Source: Symsagittifera roscoffensis
Taxonomy: Eukaryota > Xenacoelomorpha > Acoela > Convolutidae
DNA length: 64,000 bases
Reading direction: 5' to 3'
Assembly (NCBI RefSeq): GCF_963678635.1
Contig: NC_087062.1
Span: 28,110,833 to 28,174,832 of the forward strand
Positions 41,669 through 54,412 of the stretch are shown piece by piece; position 1 is the stretch's first letter; each line of letters begins with the position of its first letter. The notes under the pieces were generated by a model. The model was not told where the DNA came from and made no database searches. It saw only the letters and a program-made list of their open reading frames with translations. The position numbers and the translations under genes are program-made.

Positions 41669-42252
41669 GTTAACAATTGTTAGATATTTTTGGTCCCACT
41701 TTTCCGCTAGCAGGCTTTGAGCTCAGGCGCAAAAAGAGAAAAAAATCTGTGTTTTTTTCCGATAAATTGATGCTAGTTTAAGCCGCTTACGGTTATGTCA
41801 ATATTTTCGGATCAAAAACATGCGGGTAAATTTTGTGTCAGATCAACCCACCTTATGTTAGCTTACGCCACACGACATTTTTGCCTTCCGCTAAACTTTT
41901 GCAGATTTGCCTTGATTTCGATCATCTCTAAATTTAGATAATGTGGAAAAAGCTTTTATGACCCCGGGGTCGAGGGATATTTTATGTTTTCACTTTTGAA
42001 GAAGACAACAAGGGCAGTAGTCGACCAAAAAATTGACTGCAGCCAAGGATTTGGTTCGATGTTCTCTCTAAAGCTTGACACATACCTTACGCAGGGCGAA
42101 ACATATCTAAGGCTGTTCGAAACTTGAGGATAGATTGCGATGATAGATTACGACTGTCAATTACGGTTGCAGATGAAGCAAATCTATCTGAACTGAGCTA
42201 CGAAAAACTAGTAGGAGAGCGAAAGTTTTAAATTCAAATACGATTATTTCAG
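41669..42252. other. Stretch without recognisable features
   Basis: No gene or clear repeat seen. Confidence 0.4.
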
Positions 42253-42440
42253 TAGGGCGACAAATCGTAACAGGCGACCATACGTAACAGGCGACAATTA
42301 GTACCAGACGGCAGTTCGTAATTGGTAAGTAGAATACGCTTGCTCCGCTTCGATCCGGCACGAGAGTAATACTGCACGTGAATCAGTGCTCCCCGCTTAA
42401 CCTTTTGTTACGATTTGTCGCCTGTTACGAATTGTCGCCT
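42253..42440. mobile_element. Small MITE with GGCGACAAATCGTAACA subterminal repeats
   Basis: Left: GGGCGACAAATCGTAACAGG then CGTAACAGGCGACAATTAG. Right: TTGTTACGATTTGTCGCC then TGTTACGAATTGTCGCC. The motif is repeated twice in each arm in inverse orientation. Confidence 0.7.
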
Positions 42441-43424
42441 CATAGATTATTTCATGCTAGTTGCAACCAGAATAAAGAACCTTGCTCGAAAGCGTCAAAT
42501 TATAACTCAATAAAACGGGACAGGGATCGACAGGGATCGACTGCAATCAACAGGGATGATCAAAACATACCCAAACTTTGTCAAGCCAGTCGAAACATGC
42601 GGAAACTTGGTCAAACTTAGCTGTTGATTAACACGAAAACAATGGCAGCATTTTTGAATGGCAGTTTAGCAGCATTCAGTAATAATAAAAGTCTTCCCAA
42701 GCTATTACCATCTTCATATCAAAGAGGAACCAAAAAGAAAAAACACTGCTCGTATAAAGGCAAATGATAATTCAGAAACTTCCGTAAAAATGCTAGCGAA
42801 AAAGTCAATTTTTGTCAGGAGAAAAAAAAACCACCTCGACCAAAATTATTTGTTCACTCAATTATCACTTTTCTAAAAAACATCCAAAAATTTTATGTAC
42901 TTCAGCTGTTTTTTTTAAAACTTTTCCGCAGGCATCAAAATTGGATTCAAATTTTTGCAACTTTGAGTGATTTGAGCATTTTTTCTAAGTTTTGCTGAGT
43001 TATTCAACTTTTGGTCAAATGATTTGAAATCAGTAGCAACAAACATACGAAAATGTTTGAGTTTGAAGAGCTAAGCGGCCTATGCTCACCGACAGCTAGC
43101 AATGGAATCGCAAAATGCAGCAATTTTTCTGTTTGAAATCTTAGTTGGGACTGTAGTGCGAGAAGCTTTCATTTATGAGTGTTTGCAAGCTTTTGCTAGA
43201 CACAGATCTGACATTTTTTTAAAATTTCGATTTGCTTTGCATCTGTCTTTGTAGGTAGAATGACTGATATGGTCAACTTTTAAAGCGCTCGTTTTGTTCC
43301 CTTTAAAATTCAAAAATCATTTTACTTTGTTCTTGTCACTACTGATGGCACTACTATTTCCACCTTCGAAGTAAATTTTTTGTTTCGAATAATCCGGTTT
43401 AGACAAATAAAATTTAGGTGCATA
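42441..43424. other. Stretch without recognisable features
   Basis: A short direct repeat GACAGGGATC is at about 42519-42545. No gene seen. Confidence 0.4.
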
Positions 43425-43783
43425 TACAAAACAGTCCCATACAAGACAGTCCAATACAAAATTGTCCAAAAAATCAAGAAATGAAGTAAAAAAACAGTCC
43501 AATATAAAACAGTCCGGCTTAAGGTCGATAACCGGCTCTGAATTTCGTATTCAGTCCTACCCTCTGTTGGCAAGCTCACAACACGTTGTCGCGACTGCGG
43601 CGGTCACTAATTTGTTTTTTATGTTTGTTGAACAAAGGACAATTCTCGACCTAGCGGCTTGTTAAAACCATTAATACTTGGGACTGTTTTTCGGACTGTT
43701 TTGTATCGGACTGTTTTTTTGTTCATTTTCATACTTTTCCGGACTGTTTTGTATTAGACTGTTTTGAATGGGACTGATTTGTA
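43425..43783. mobile_element. Hairpin-forming MITE of CAGTCC repeats
   Basis: Left arm (about 43425-43520) holds TACAAAACAGTCCCATAC and three more CAGTCC/TGTCC units. Right arm (about 43678-43783) holds GGACTGTTTTGTAT units and ends GGGACTGATTTGTA. The arms pair over about 95 bases. The spacer of about 160 bases has no coding sign. Confidence 0.75.
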
Positions 43784-44784
43784 CAGAAACGAAAATTTAA
43801 ATTGAAATATCACTTTTATTAAATCACAGCAATTTTAAATCATAACAAAAGACATTGCTGCAGAGGTGAAGCCACTTTTCCGCTGCTGACGTTGAAGATT
43901 TAAACAAAAATGTAATATTTAAAATAAGTATTGAATAACTTGCGCATAATTAAACGCGATTAAAATTTTCCAATTTCAATTGAGAGATGACAGTTGTTCT
44001 AGTTTTTACGTTGCTTTGTGTTAAATATATCACATCGTGTTTTAAATAATGTGCGGGTTTGATTTTCGAATATGGATAATTTTTTAAATTTTTTTGAAAC
44101 TTAACTCATTTTTTACTTTACAATACAAACTTCAAAGTGCCTTCGGAATTTTCAGTTCAAAAAACCATATTTCGTTACCATTGAATTCAATAGTTTAAAA
44201 TTGAACATGAATGGCTCAAAGAGTTTTTTTTGCAATCAAAGCATTTGAGAACTTAAATGACCACAAAAGTTATAATGACATATGATTTGATGGAAAAAAG
44301 CCGCGACAGTAGTTATGAATATAATAGGATTATACAAAGTATCAATTTAAATATATCCCCATGGTTATTCTACACATTTACATTATAAAGTTCGGTTCAG
44401 ATTTTATGATGCTTTATTAACACTGTGCAAAGGAACTAAATCAAAAACAAACACGTCTGCTTGTGAGCTGGGCAACGCCCTGAATGTTCCGACTGTCCCT
44501 TAGACCTTACCGAATAGTTCTTGGAAGAAAAATTTTTTTAAAACAACTATAAATTTCAAAGATCAATTTTGAAAATTCGAGTCGTACAAAACTAATAACG
44601 AAAGTGTAAACAAGAAGAGTGCTCGCATCAGGGCGAAGCCCTGAATGTTTCGACTGCCTTTTGAGGTCTTTTGAGCAGTAAAAATATGAAAAACTTTTTT
44701 TTTGTGAAGTACAAAGTGATTATGCCAAATAAGCTTCCTTCAACCAATTTGGAAAGATTTCTAAGACGGCTTAAATCTCCGCTT
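43784..44784. other. AT-rich stretch with two GGGCGAAGCCC repeat ends
   Basis: At about 44464-44505 and 44621-44665 lie copies of the dispersed-family end (GCCCTGAATGTTCCGACTG and GGGCGAAGCCCTGAATGTTT). Otherwise nothing recognised. Confidence 0.55.
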
Positions 44785-46204
44785 CATTACGAGGCCAAAT
44801 TGTGCAATCTGTGCATTGTATGCCAATTCCACAACAGGCCAAAATCAGATTTGTCGCGGAATCCACATCATTGCTACTTTTCTTTGATTTTCTCTGCTGT
44901 TATGGATTCCGCAAACAAATACTTAAAGCACTGTTCAGCTCAAAATTGCTCCAAAAATAGACAAAATTGCGGAATCCGCAACCGTATTTGCGCAATCCAG
45001 AACAGTTTGTGGAGTCTGCAAACAAACAATAAGACATGTGTGTAGTTAAATTGAGCTGTTGCGGAGCCCGCAACTGTAAGCGGAATCCGCAAAATGCAAG
45101 TGGAATCCGCAAATTGTACGTGGAGTCCGCAAATTGTTAGTGGAATCCGAATTTTGTTGGCGGATTCCGTTTACATATAAGTATATATGTAGTAGCGTTT
45201 AAGGCTCTTTTTCCTTCCCCCCCACCTCACACGAGCTTCAATATATTAATGTAACGAGTGGTTTTACGAGGTTAACTATGAAGACCAAATATGTTTGTCG
45301 GGGCCTTTTTAGTCTGTATGTAAATTTTCATAACAATCGGACTATGTCGTCAACAAACTTACATGTAAAAAATTGTAGGTGGGGGGGGGAAGGAAAAAGA
45401 GCCGCGTTTAAAACTATATCTTTTAAATACATGATTCGATTTCACTAGAATAGGAATTTACTAGATCAGTTATCCCAATTACTGCACTGATTCGACGATT
45501 TGCTATGCGTTGTGTTTCTAATGAATCTTTCTTTCATCCTAATGATTCCAAATAATGATTTTATTTCATATTTATTCCATATTTATCCAGTTTTGGGATT
45601 CAATCAATCCCAAATAGTGACCAGTTTTTGGGATCCATGGAATCCCAAATATTGACCTAGTTTGGAGATACGCTGTGTATTGTATTTCTCAGTGACTCCA
45701 AATTTTGAAATAATTCGGTGTTGTGTTTCCAAAATACTAAAGGATGACATCCAGCGATTTAGGTAACCAATGTTTTAAGACTTGTTTGTGGATTCCGCTG
45801 ACAATGGTTAAGTCCTTGCTTTCAAATTCCGGATTGCTAGAGATAAGATTTCCAGCTCTAGCTTTTAATTGTTCATATGAAGTTCAGTAATAAACAAAAT
45901 TCGGAATCCACTTACAGTTTGCGGAATCCGCTTACATTTGCGGATTCCGATCACATTTTGCGGAATTCACTTACAGTTGCGGAATCCAAAACAAGTAGCT
46001 AAATTCGCTTGTTGCGGAATCCGCGAAACACAAAATGTGCCGACAAAATTTACATTACACTCATATGTACGCGGAATCCACGGAAATTATGTAAGTGGAA
46101 TCCACTTAAAGTTTGGAATATGTTTAATGATTAGTTTCTGGAATCCAGGAACACACATACACAAAATTGTGCGCCTATCCAGTGCACAGTTTGGCCTCGT
46201 AATG
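44785..46204. mobile_element. MITE with CATTACGAGGCCAAA terminal repeats and GCGGAATCCGC interior
   Basis: Left end CATTACGAGGCCAAATTGTG (44785) is mirrored by CACAGTTTGGCCTCGTAATG ending at 46204. The interior repeats a ~20-base unit around the palindrome GCGGAATCCGC in many variants (about 44960-45170 and 45895-46100). It is interrupted by a hAT-type MITE at 45203-45403. Related pieces at 34362 and 52530. No coding frame. Confidence 0.8.
45203..45403. mobile_element. hAT-type MITE nested in the larger MITE, 8-bp target duplication
   Basis: Ends GGCTCTTTTTCCTTCCCC and, inverted, GGAAGGAAAAAGAGCC. Flanked by GCGTTTAA at 45195-45202 and 45404-45411, an exact 8-bp target duplication. 201 bases. 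Confidence 0.85.
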
Positions 46205-46465
46205 TTAAGCGTTAATAGCGCAAAATATATCGAATGTTAGTTGTCCAAAATAGGCAAAATGGTAATCTTCAAACCCTCAAAACTTTACCAAAAATGATCA
46301 CAGGGGAAATATTTTTTAAATTTAAGCTCATGTCAACAATACCTTTTGAAAGATATTAAAAAATTTCGTCACAAATATCCTGTTAAAGTGTCGAAATTTG
46401 CCTTAAAAAACCGCCCCGAGCACAAGTATTCCGTTACTTTCGCTGCAAATACCAGTAGCTAAAAA
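46205..46465 (-). repeat. Reverse copy of the dispersed 0.5-kb family (partial)
   Basis: In reverse it reads GTAACGGAATACTTGTGCTC, then GGCGGTTTTTT and AAATTTCGAC..., matching the left half of the copies at 56818 and 57885. Confidence 0.65.
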
Positions 46466-49400
46466 TAATTTTTTCAGTTTGAGTGAAAATAACCAGAGGA
46501 AAAAGTACTGAAAATTATTTGAAGGAAAAAAAGTTACGCGAATTTGGTTTTAAGTCCTAGGTTTATCAGATTTTTGTTTTCTAAATAGCAGAAATTAGCA
46601 CTGTCCTATATCTTAATCGATAATCGTTATTTCTTCAAAATAGCAGTTCTTCATTTGAAGGTGTTTAAACGGTATAGTGCACAGACATGGGTTGTTGGCT
46701 GTACGTGTTCTCGTGTTATTTCACGCATGATTGGTTGTTCTAATATCCCTCTAATATCAAATGCAGTATCAGAGAGGTTGCTCAATCCCCGCGGATGCGA
46801 ACAAAAACATCCCTGTCAATTCTTTTGGTTCAACTTCAGTCCTCATATGAAAAAAAAACTTCAAACAGATTATTTCAAAGCACGCAAATCGAAAGTCTCA
46901 AAAATAAAATAACCATTGCTTTATCGAACAAAACTTCGAGATTAAATATTTTAACCGAAGAAATTCTACTGAATAAATTTTTTGCTGCTCGACATATTTG
47001 TGTTTTTTTTCGTGGCATGAAATAAGGAAAACGAACTTAAATTCTACAGTCTAATTCCTCAATTTGTCCTTGACATGTTTATCGAAGAGACTGAAATTTT
47101 TGTCTGAAATCCTTAAAAAACGTTTATAAAGAGCTAATCAAGATTGTGAAATATTCCCATAATTGAAAATAAAGTTGGTTCAAAAAACAAAATATCTTTA
47201 CTCATCATCATCATATTCTCATTATTTTATGTTAAAAGCATCATGTGGCGTTTCTTCTGTAATGAAAAAATTGGCGAAATTTCGCTGCCGGGTATGTAAT
47301 TGATCCTCATTTGTTTGACATACGTGGTGTTTATTATGCCACAGCTACGCATGGCCGAACTCTGAATTAAGAAAAACAACAGAAAAATTAAGATAATTAT
47401 TCATCATAAGGTCGTTTCCAAGGTAAAGTTTCCCATCCGATGCTATAAAGCGGATTTTTTGACAAGATTTCTTGGAAGAACGCGAAATAAAAATGCATGT
47501 CAAAATTATTGATAAAATTTTTGCAACACTTTCACAAAAACTCCCTTCATCGCAAATATCAGATTCCATCCTGATAACGGTTTCATTACCTGTTCTTTCG
47601 ATTAAATGTGAAGTTGTGAAGTTTAATGTCGCATCTTTCGCATGACAATTATAGTTTCTTCTAAAAACCTTTTCGGGTAAAAGTACTACTCCTACCTGAC
47701 ATTTATTAGCCTTTGTTCTTCACAGTTGTAGATTTTTGTCTCGCTTTCCTCGACATAAAAGTACCCTTTCCTGTCAAGCAATCTTCCAAATGTTGTCAAA
47801 ATGGATAACGTGTCCCAATTTATTGAAGCAAATCGAAAATTTCCGGAAAATATGTAAAACGAGAAATGAGAAAATTAGAAAAAAATTTATTTATACATTA
47901 TGAAATTATTGATAGTGTCGTATACCTTTGGGTAAGAAGTACATTTACAATTACTCATATGAATTATGTTTCAAGTTTTTTCGGACCATGAAAAGGAAAG
48001 GGAACTTTTTTCAGCTGTGGCTTTCGTTATGAATTTTTTGAAGCTAGAAACAATTGTAAGTCCCTACGCAATACTCTCTGCCTTTCAATATATCAAACAC
48101 AGAACTTCTAGAAGAGAAAGCAATAAGAACCAAATTAAGCCAATTTTAATCATCGCAGGCAAGTTTTTTTTATCGCAGGCAATTTTTTTGCACTTTAGGG
48201 AAGTTTGAACAAAACATTGTGTTTTTTTCCTGTTCCCCCGTTTTTTTTTTTTAAATTTAGGGCTGGTGGGCCAAAAATTGGTATCGTAAAATAATACCAG
48301 TATATTGACCTGAGAGATGGGTGCCGGCTCCCATTCCCTTAAATCCTCGCCTGGTACTCAAACAGAATAATTGCCAGACGTGATCGAGTGAAAACATATC
48401 AAAACTCTTTCAGTAATGAAATGATCGAGAGGTCAAAAAATTTATATTGGTTCTGCGAAAAATCAGTTCAAATTTTTTGCTGCTCAGATAAATTTTCCTG
48501 TTTTCATTTAATTTTAAACTAGTTCCATCAATACGTTTTATATTTTTGTTACCTTGTTTTTTTGTTCACTCGCCAAATTCCACAAAAAATCAACATTTGT
48601 TTACAAAAGTTTCATTGCGTTGAATTTTGTTTTTGACTTTCTTACAGGTTTTTTTGCAGGAATGTTCTGCTATCGGCATTTTTTGTGCCTTTTGTACAGG
48701 AGACTAATTTTGGTAGTTATTCTTGTTCTCACTTGACGGCAACTTTTACAGAAAAATTTTAAAATGCGAGCAATTGCATAAATTTTTTCAACCTTCTTTT
48801 TGCTCAGAAATGAAATGAAGTTTCATTTGAAATCGGTTTTTCTGGAAGCGTCTTTCACGCCATTTTGTTTTCAAATTAGCTGATCTATGACATCAAAAAA
48901 TTGCATTTCTTTACATAATCATTATACATAAACCAGTGTAACATCGACCGGTTGACTAGCATAAAGCTTGGCTAGCATAACAGTTTGAAACAATCAAAAT
49001 TTATCAACTAGCATTAAAACAACAAGCCTACCCGTATCAAAGCAAAACCCTAGTTGTTCCGACTGCTCCTTAAATGGTCTCGAGTAGTTTTTGCGAAATG
49101 AAATTTTGACCAACTAGGAATGTTAAGCTGGTAGTATCAAACTTTAATTGCTACAATTTGAGTCGTACATGGAATTATTGAGACCAATCAGCTTGCCTCA
49201 ATTCAATTCGGACTGACTAAGAGTGCGGATAGTATGCATTACACAAATAGTTCTCATTTTGAAAGTATCAAAGTATTATTTAGGCAGCAAAATCCTCCGC
49301 ATTTTAGTCTGCTGCAATCCAAAGGTTTCCCGACCGATACCCATAAAAACACCCCAGGCATATATATTGCTTGCTATCTTCGAAAGTCGGAGCAATAATC

Positions 49401-49500
49401 TAAAACATATAGAAGTAGTATTAATAGTTTGTTCAATAACAGATTTAACAATTTTCATGACTACAAACCTAGCATCGTAACATCCTTATTGTTCCAAGTT
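46466..49500. other. Stretch of about 3 kb without a gene
   Basis: Only short random frames. A possible hAT-like family remnant is at about 48155-48350 (CATCGCAGGCAAG, GGGCCAAAAATTGG) and a dispersed-family end is at about 49039-49085. Confidence 0.5.
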
Positions 49501-49640
49501 TCGAAGAAAGTGACGGAATATTTGTGCTCGGGTGGTTTTTATTCTTCAGGCAATCTTCAACTTTTTAACTAGCCTGTTTTTGGCGCGAATTCTCATTCAA
49601 GGTTCCGGACAAAAGATTGTGCCGAACTTTTTCTAACGAT
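49500..49640 (+). repeat. Dispersed 0.5-kb family, left part
   Basis: GTGACGGAATATTTGTGCTC, then GGGTGGTTTTTATTCTTCAG and AACTTTTTAACTAGCC match the start of the other copies. Confidence 0.65.
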
Positions 49641-51248
49641 TTTCATCAAAAACACTTTTTTCATTTTTGATTTTAACTGAATTATGTTTTTTGATTTTCG
49701 TGCTGTTCGATACCAGTTTGTTTTTTACAATTTTTATGGTAATAGTTACACGTCTACTATCGTTTTAAAAAACAGCTCCTTAAAATTTCAAATGTTTTGC
49801 TTTTAGATTGAACAAAAAGTTGTTTTCATAACACTGTTTTCTGCAACATAGGCGTAGCTTTGAAAAAAAGAAACAGCCAAAATGACGTTTTAGACCATAT
49901 TTTGGAATGTTGTGACCAGAAATTGTCTTTTGATCTCCGCATGTTCCCAATCAAAGCTATTGTGTTTTACATATTAGCGCTGAGCGCGCGCTAAAGGTAA
50001 GAATTGAAAACGTTTTCATATTTATTTATTGCAATCTGCTACTTCAACCAAGTACGCAAAAGTAATGCTGTGATTAGTTACGTTTTTTTTTCACCATCTT
50101 TGGCTGAAACATTCGGGCTTATGTATTTAATATAAAATAAAGGGGCGTTATAGCTTTAAAGTGTTTTTTTTTTCTATGTATTTAAATGGTTCCTCCCTCT
50201 TTTTGCATTTGTGAGTTGATTTAGTCCTAAGCGAAACACAAGATAATCTTTTCCCGTGCAAAATAATTAAGGTAAGACGGAATAGCCTTCCCCTTGAATT
50301 GATCAATTGTGTTTAAATTGAATCTCTTAAAGAACTGCAATTACTAATTTGTTATTTGATTTGGCAGGAAACGCATACTTTTGAAGAAAAAAAAACATTT
50401 CAGACTGCCACGGAAGCTTAAAAAACCATACACCATTTTTTTCGTAAATCACAGTCTTGTATGTTCGTTCAGACTCAATTAGCTTTTGACGCAATCATAA
50501 AGTTCATTTTTTAAAAACTCTTTTGAACGCGCTATTCTATTTGAAAATGCATTTGTTGATAGTATTTTTCTTCAATTTCATGTTTGCGTTGCACGTCAAG
50601 TTTTAAGAAAACATGAGCAATTATCGTAAAAAGTGTCCTTCAAAAATCCTTTTCAATTTATTAAACAGTTTACCACTTCTCTAAATGTCAAATCAATTAC
50701 CCGTTTTAGTAGGAGTTTATGTGAACAGTAACAAGGGTTTGTACCAAATTAACGGTAAGCATCGAACTTTCAAATCACTTGAATTACAACTTCAAGCTCT
50801 TTTCGGTTTAATAGCGATAGACTTACTTTAAAAAAATAGAAAACTGAAAGGAATCAGAACAAAGAAAAACATCCTAGAGCTTAAATATAAACAACTCTGC
50901 CACTACAGCTCCCAATTTCAAAATTGTTGTCTGTCGCGGACTATTTCATACCTTATCAACATATCCCCCTGTTTCAATGAAAGTTGTCTTTTTGATTTTA
51001 TGGTCGAGCACAGCAGCTTTTAAACGGTACTGGATACTTAAAAGGTTTTTTTTCTATTAGAAAAATAATAGAAAAAATTAATCTGCAAAATAACCGACCC
51101 TCGCAAATGTAAAACAAATGATATATTAATAGCAAAGCAAACAAAGATCTTTTTCTGAAAATTTCACATTTTTAAGACAGAAAATTGAAATGGACACAAA
51201 CAAACCTTTTAGGGTCTGTCTCCATGACAATTTATTGTTATTCTAATA
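49641..51248. other. Stretch without recognisable features
   Basis: AT-rich; no coding frame that I can support. Confidence 0.4.
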
Positions 51249-51980
51249 CAGTGGTGATTTAAATCAACCGGACAAAACGAGCTAAACTTGAAATTTAAAA
51301 CGCGTTTTTCTCAAATTGGGTTGAGTTTAGGTGAAAACTTATGAAGACAAAACTTGCTTAAAATTTCAGCAGAATTAATATGGTGTAATTTGTTCTGCGA
51401 AATTCGGGTCCGAAATTTTACCCCAAAAATGGGTCATTTTGGTTTTTCTTAGTTAATCAAAAATTACGCCAAAAATACCCAGTCGATTACAGACATAATT
51501 AAATCAAAGTGAGCCCCTTGCGTAGCTCAACAAACTTTAAGAAGGGTATTTTCTCCAAAAAAAATGCAAATTGTTTAAAAATTGTTTTTAAATAAAAAGT
51601 TGGTATTTTATATAGTAAAAATGACCTTTTTTGTCTATCAAACAAAAATAAATTAACTTATACAATTTTTTGGAGATTATACCCTTTTTAAAGTTTGTTG
51701 AGCTACGCAAGGGGCTCACTTTGATATAATTATGTCTGTGATCGACTGGGTATTTTTGGCGTAATTTTTGATTAACTAAGAAAAGCCAAAATGACCCATT
51801 TTTGGAGTAAAATTTCGGACCCGAATTTTGCAAAAACAAATTACACCATATTAATTCTGCTAAAATTTTAAGCAAGTTTTGTCTTCATGAGTTTTCTCCT
51901 AAACTCAACCCAATTTGAGAAAAACGCGTTTTAAATTTCAAGTTTAACGCGTTTTGTCCGGTTAATTTAAATCAGCACTG
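51249..51980. mobile_element. Mariner-type hairpin element (732 bp) with TA target duplication
   Basis: Starts CAGTGGTGATTTAAATCAAC and ends AATTTAAATCAGCACTG. The two halves are inverse copies over about 310 bases (for example GAGCCCCTTGCGTAGCTC at about 51510 against its inverse at about 51698) around a loop of ~100 bases. TA stands at 51247-51248 and 51981-51982. A CAGTG terminus with TA duplication is typical of the Tc1/mariner superfamily. No transposase. Confidence 0.88.
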
Positions 51981-52529
51981 TATTTTCTACCCACGACTTG
52001 ATTTTTATCTCATTTCATGCATACAAACAAGACCGCTAATATCAAGTCAAATTGATCCGACTGCCTTTTTAAAAAACCTTTGGTTGACAAAATTTCCAAC
52101 AAAATGAAAACCTCTGAATGAAATTAAAATTGAGTTCAAAAGAACAAATTTTGCGCAGAGTCAGACAATATTTAAAACAGTTAGCATGCAATTCATTGTG
52201 TAAAATTAAATTAAATCATTGCGCCCGGTATAAGAGTTTAAACCCTCCAACGCATTAACTATCTTAAGTTTCCCCAAGATACAAATCTCAAGCTACTCTT
52301 ACTATAGTTCAAAATACTTTGTTTTCGTTTTGGGCTCAGGGTATCAAAATTGTAAACATCTAAAAAACTGTGAGTTAAAAGTTATAGTCAAAAACTGTCT
52401 AGAGAAAGAACCCACATCGAGCACCAATATTCCGTTACTTTCAGTCAGAACAACAATACTCCGACTACTCGTACCAGAGCAAAACCTCGAACGTTCTGAC
52501 TGCCCTTTGACATGTCTCAGGTGCCTTTT
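51981..52529. other. Intergenic stretch with dispersed-family ends
   Basis: At about 52405-52500, reverse left and right ends of the 0.5-kb family stand next to each other (CGAGCACCAATATTCCG, then ACCTCGAACGTTCTGACTGC). No gene. Confidence 0.55.
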
Positions 52530-52699
52530 CATTACGAGGCCAAGCTGTGCACTGGATGGGTGCACAATTTGGTGTGTATAGATAACTGGAATAAAGAGAG
52601 AAAAAGGACCATTAAAAGAAACACAGAAAAATCTAAGAGAGCGGTCTTAGTGCGAAAAACTTTTAAACTTAAGAAAATAACTCTTTGGCCTCGTAACGT
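52530..52699. mobile_element. Short MITE of the CATTACGAGGCC family
   Basis: CATTACGAGGCCAAGCTGTG at the left, TTTGGCCTCGTAACG at the right, 170 bases. The interior lacks the GCGGAATCCGC units. Confidence 0.7.
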
Positions 52700-53054
52700 G
52701 AAAAAAACGTTGATTAAAATATATGTTTTATTTTTTTGATTACCCACAGTCAGGTTTTCCTTAAAAGCATTGAACGAGCCTAAATGTTTTGTTGTCTTCG
52801 TTTTTTTGCGTCTCGGTTCTTTTTTCGTTCCGTTTTCGTTTTTTTTCCAAGTTAAAATACGCTCTGTAATCATTTTCAACTGTTGTTTCAATCATATCAA
52901 TAGATTGGCGTAAAATTTCAAATGACTAAAAAAGGAATGTTTCACAACTGCGTTTTGCATCTGCTGCTGCGTTTCACAACTGACTCTATCAAAACGTTTT
53001 ACAATTGCTGCACAGTAAAATTCTGAAATCAAATGCTTTTTTAACGTATCTGTA

Positions 53055-53650
53055 GGTTAGAGTTGAGAGACTTTCGTTTTAAAAATTTTTTCATGTGTTT
53101 CAAGGTTTTTCATTGCAGGTACATCAGAATTTTTTGCACATTTTTCGAATTCAGGTAAATGGAGAAACTTTGGCTGTAAATGCGTTTTGTGCATTAGAAG
53201 GTAGAAGGTTCTTGAAATCAAGCAAAAATGGAAAAGTTTGGTTTCAAATGCGTTTTTTTAGGCATTTACATGCTTTTTAAATCAAATACAAGGGGAAAAC
53301 CTTCAAACACATTTTTTGTGTAGTAATATTTGGATTCATTTTTGTCCTAATTCGAGTGTCAAGAAAAAAAATGGTCAATTCATTATCTTTGTCATTTGGC
53401 TGTTAAAGCGTTTTACGCTTTAGAAGATTACTTAAATCAAGTAAAACAGAAAAAGCTCGGTTTCAAATGCGTTTTTAATGCAATTATACGTGTTTTAAAT
53501 CGAGTACAACGGGGAAACCTTGGCTTTTAATGCATTTTTGATGCATTTGAAGGTCTTTCATATCAGGTACATCAAGTTTTTTTCGTTTCCAATGCGTTTT
53601 TATGAATTTAAAAGTTTTTCAAATTGAGTACAAAAATTGTGGAATGAACT
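53055..53650. repeat. Degenerate tandem repeat, ~70-bp period
   Basis: Words TTTCAAATGCGTTTTT, ATGCATTT, GTTTTTCAAAT and AGGTACATCA / GAGTACAA follow in the same order about eight times, strongly diverged. Probably an old minisatellite; no clear function. Confidence 0.65.
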
Positions 53651-54412
53651 CAGTTGTGTTATAAAATTTGAAGTCATTTTAGACAAGTTTCGAGTTTCAA
53701 AACAATTTTTGTCAATTTATTTCATGATGAGTAAAAACTGGTTGAATATTATTGCATCAAAGAGAATAGTGGTTGACAAATTGAAAAAATCAGTTGAAGC
53801 ACGAATCAAATGAATTCTCTAATAAAAACGGTCATTTAGAGTCATAAGAGTAATAAGTTTGCGTTATCCCACCATACGAAAAAAAAATGAGCAAACTATT
53901 CGATCTTGTAAAAATTGGCTCTATTTTTTTGTTTTGCTATTTTTCGGTTTTTTCGTAAACGAAGCATCCTGTGGTTCTTGCAATAAAGCAATGGCTTGGG
54001 GGTTTGAAAACTGCCAATTTGACCACGCTCTGGACTAAATGTTCTGACTTTCAAAGAAAATGAGGAATATAAATGCCCGGGTTATGTTTTTATATTCAGA
54101 CCGAATTTTAATAAGTTCACTGCGTATGGGCATCGATCCGGAAATCTTGGGATTGCCAAGCGATTATGCTTGTTTATTCTTATGCGCGCTTTGAAGATTT
54201 CATCCATAATTCTCAAAGCGTAACGCAATTTATTTATGCGTCGCCAATTATACGGCACAACAAAATCGTTCCAAATTGCATTGAGGCTAGTTGATCGGGC
54301 GTATTATTTTCGTACGACTCAATTTCTGATGCTTGATATTTCACATTGTCCAAAATTGATAGCTGTTCAATACTTTATCTTCACAAAAACTATTCGATAT
54401 GGATTAAGGGTC
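53651..54412. other. Stretch without recognisable features
   Basis: No gene or clear repeat seen. Confidence 0.4.

Noticed and set aside
46655..46912. 85-aa frame with several Cys
   Set aside because: No domain, no splice context, no repeat partner; length is within chance for this composition.
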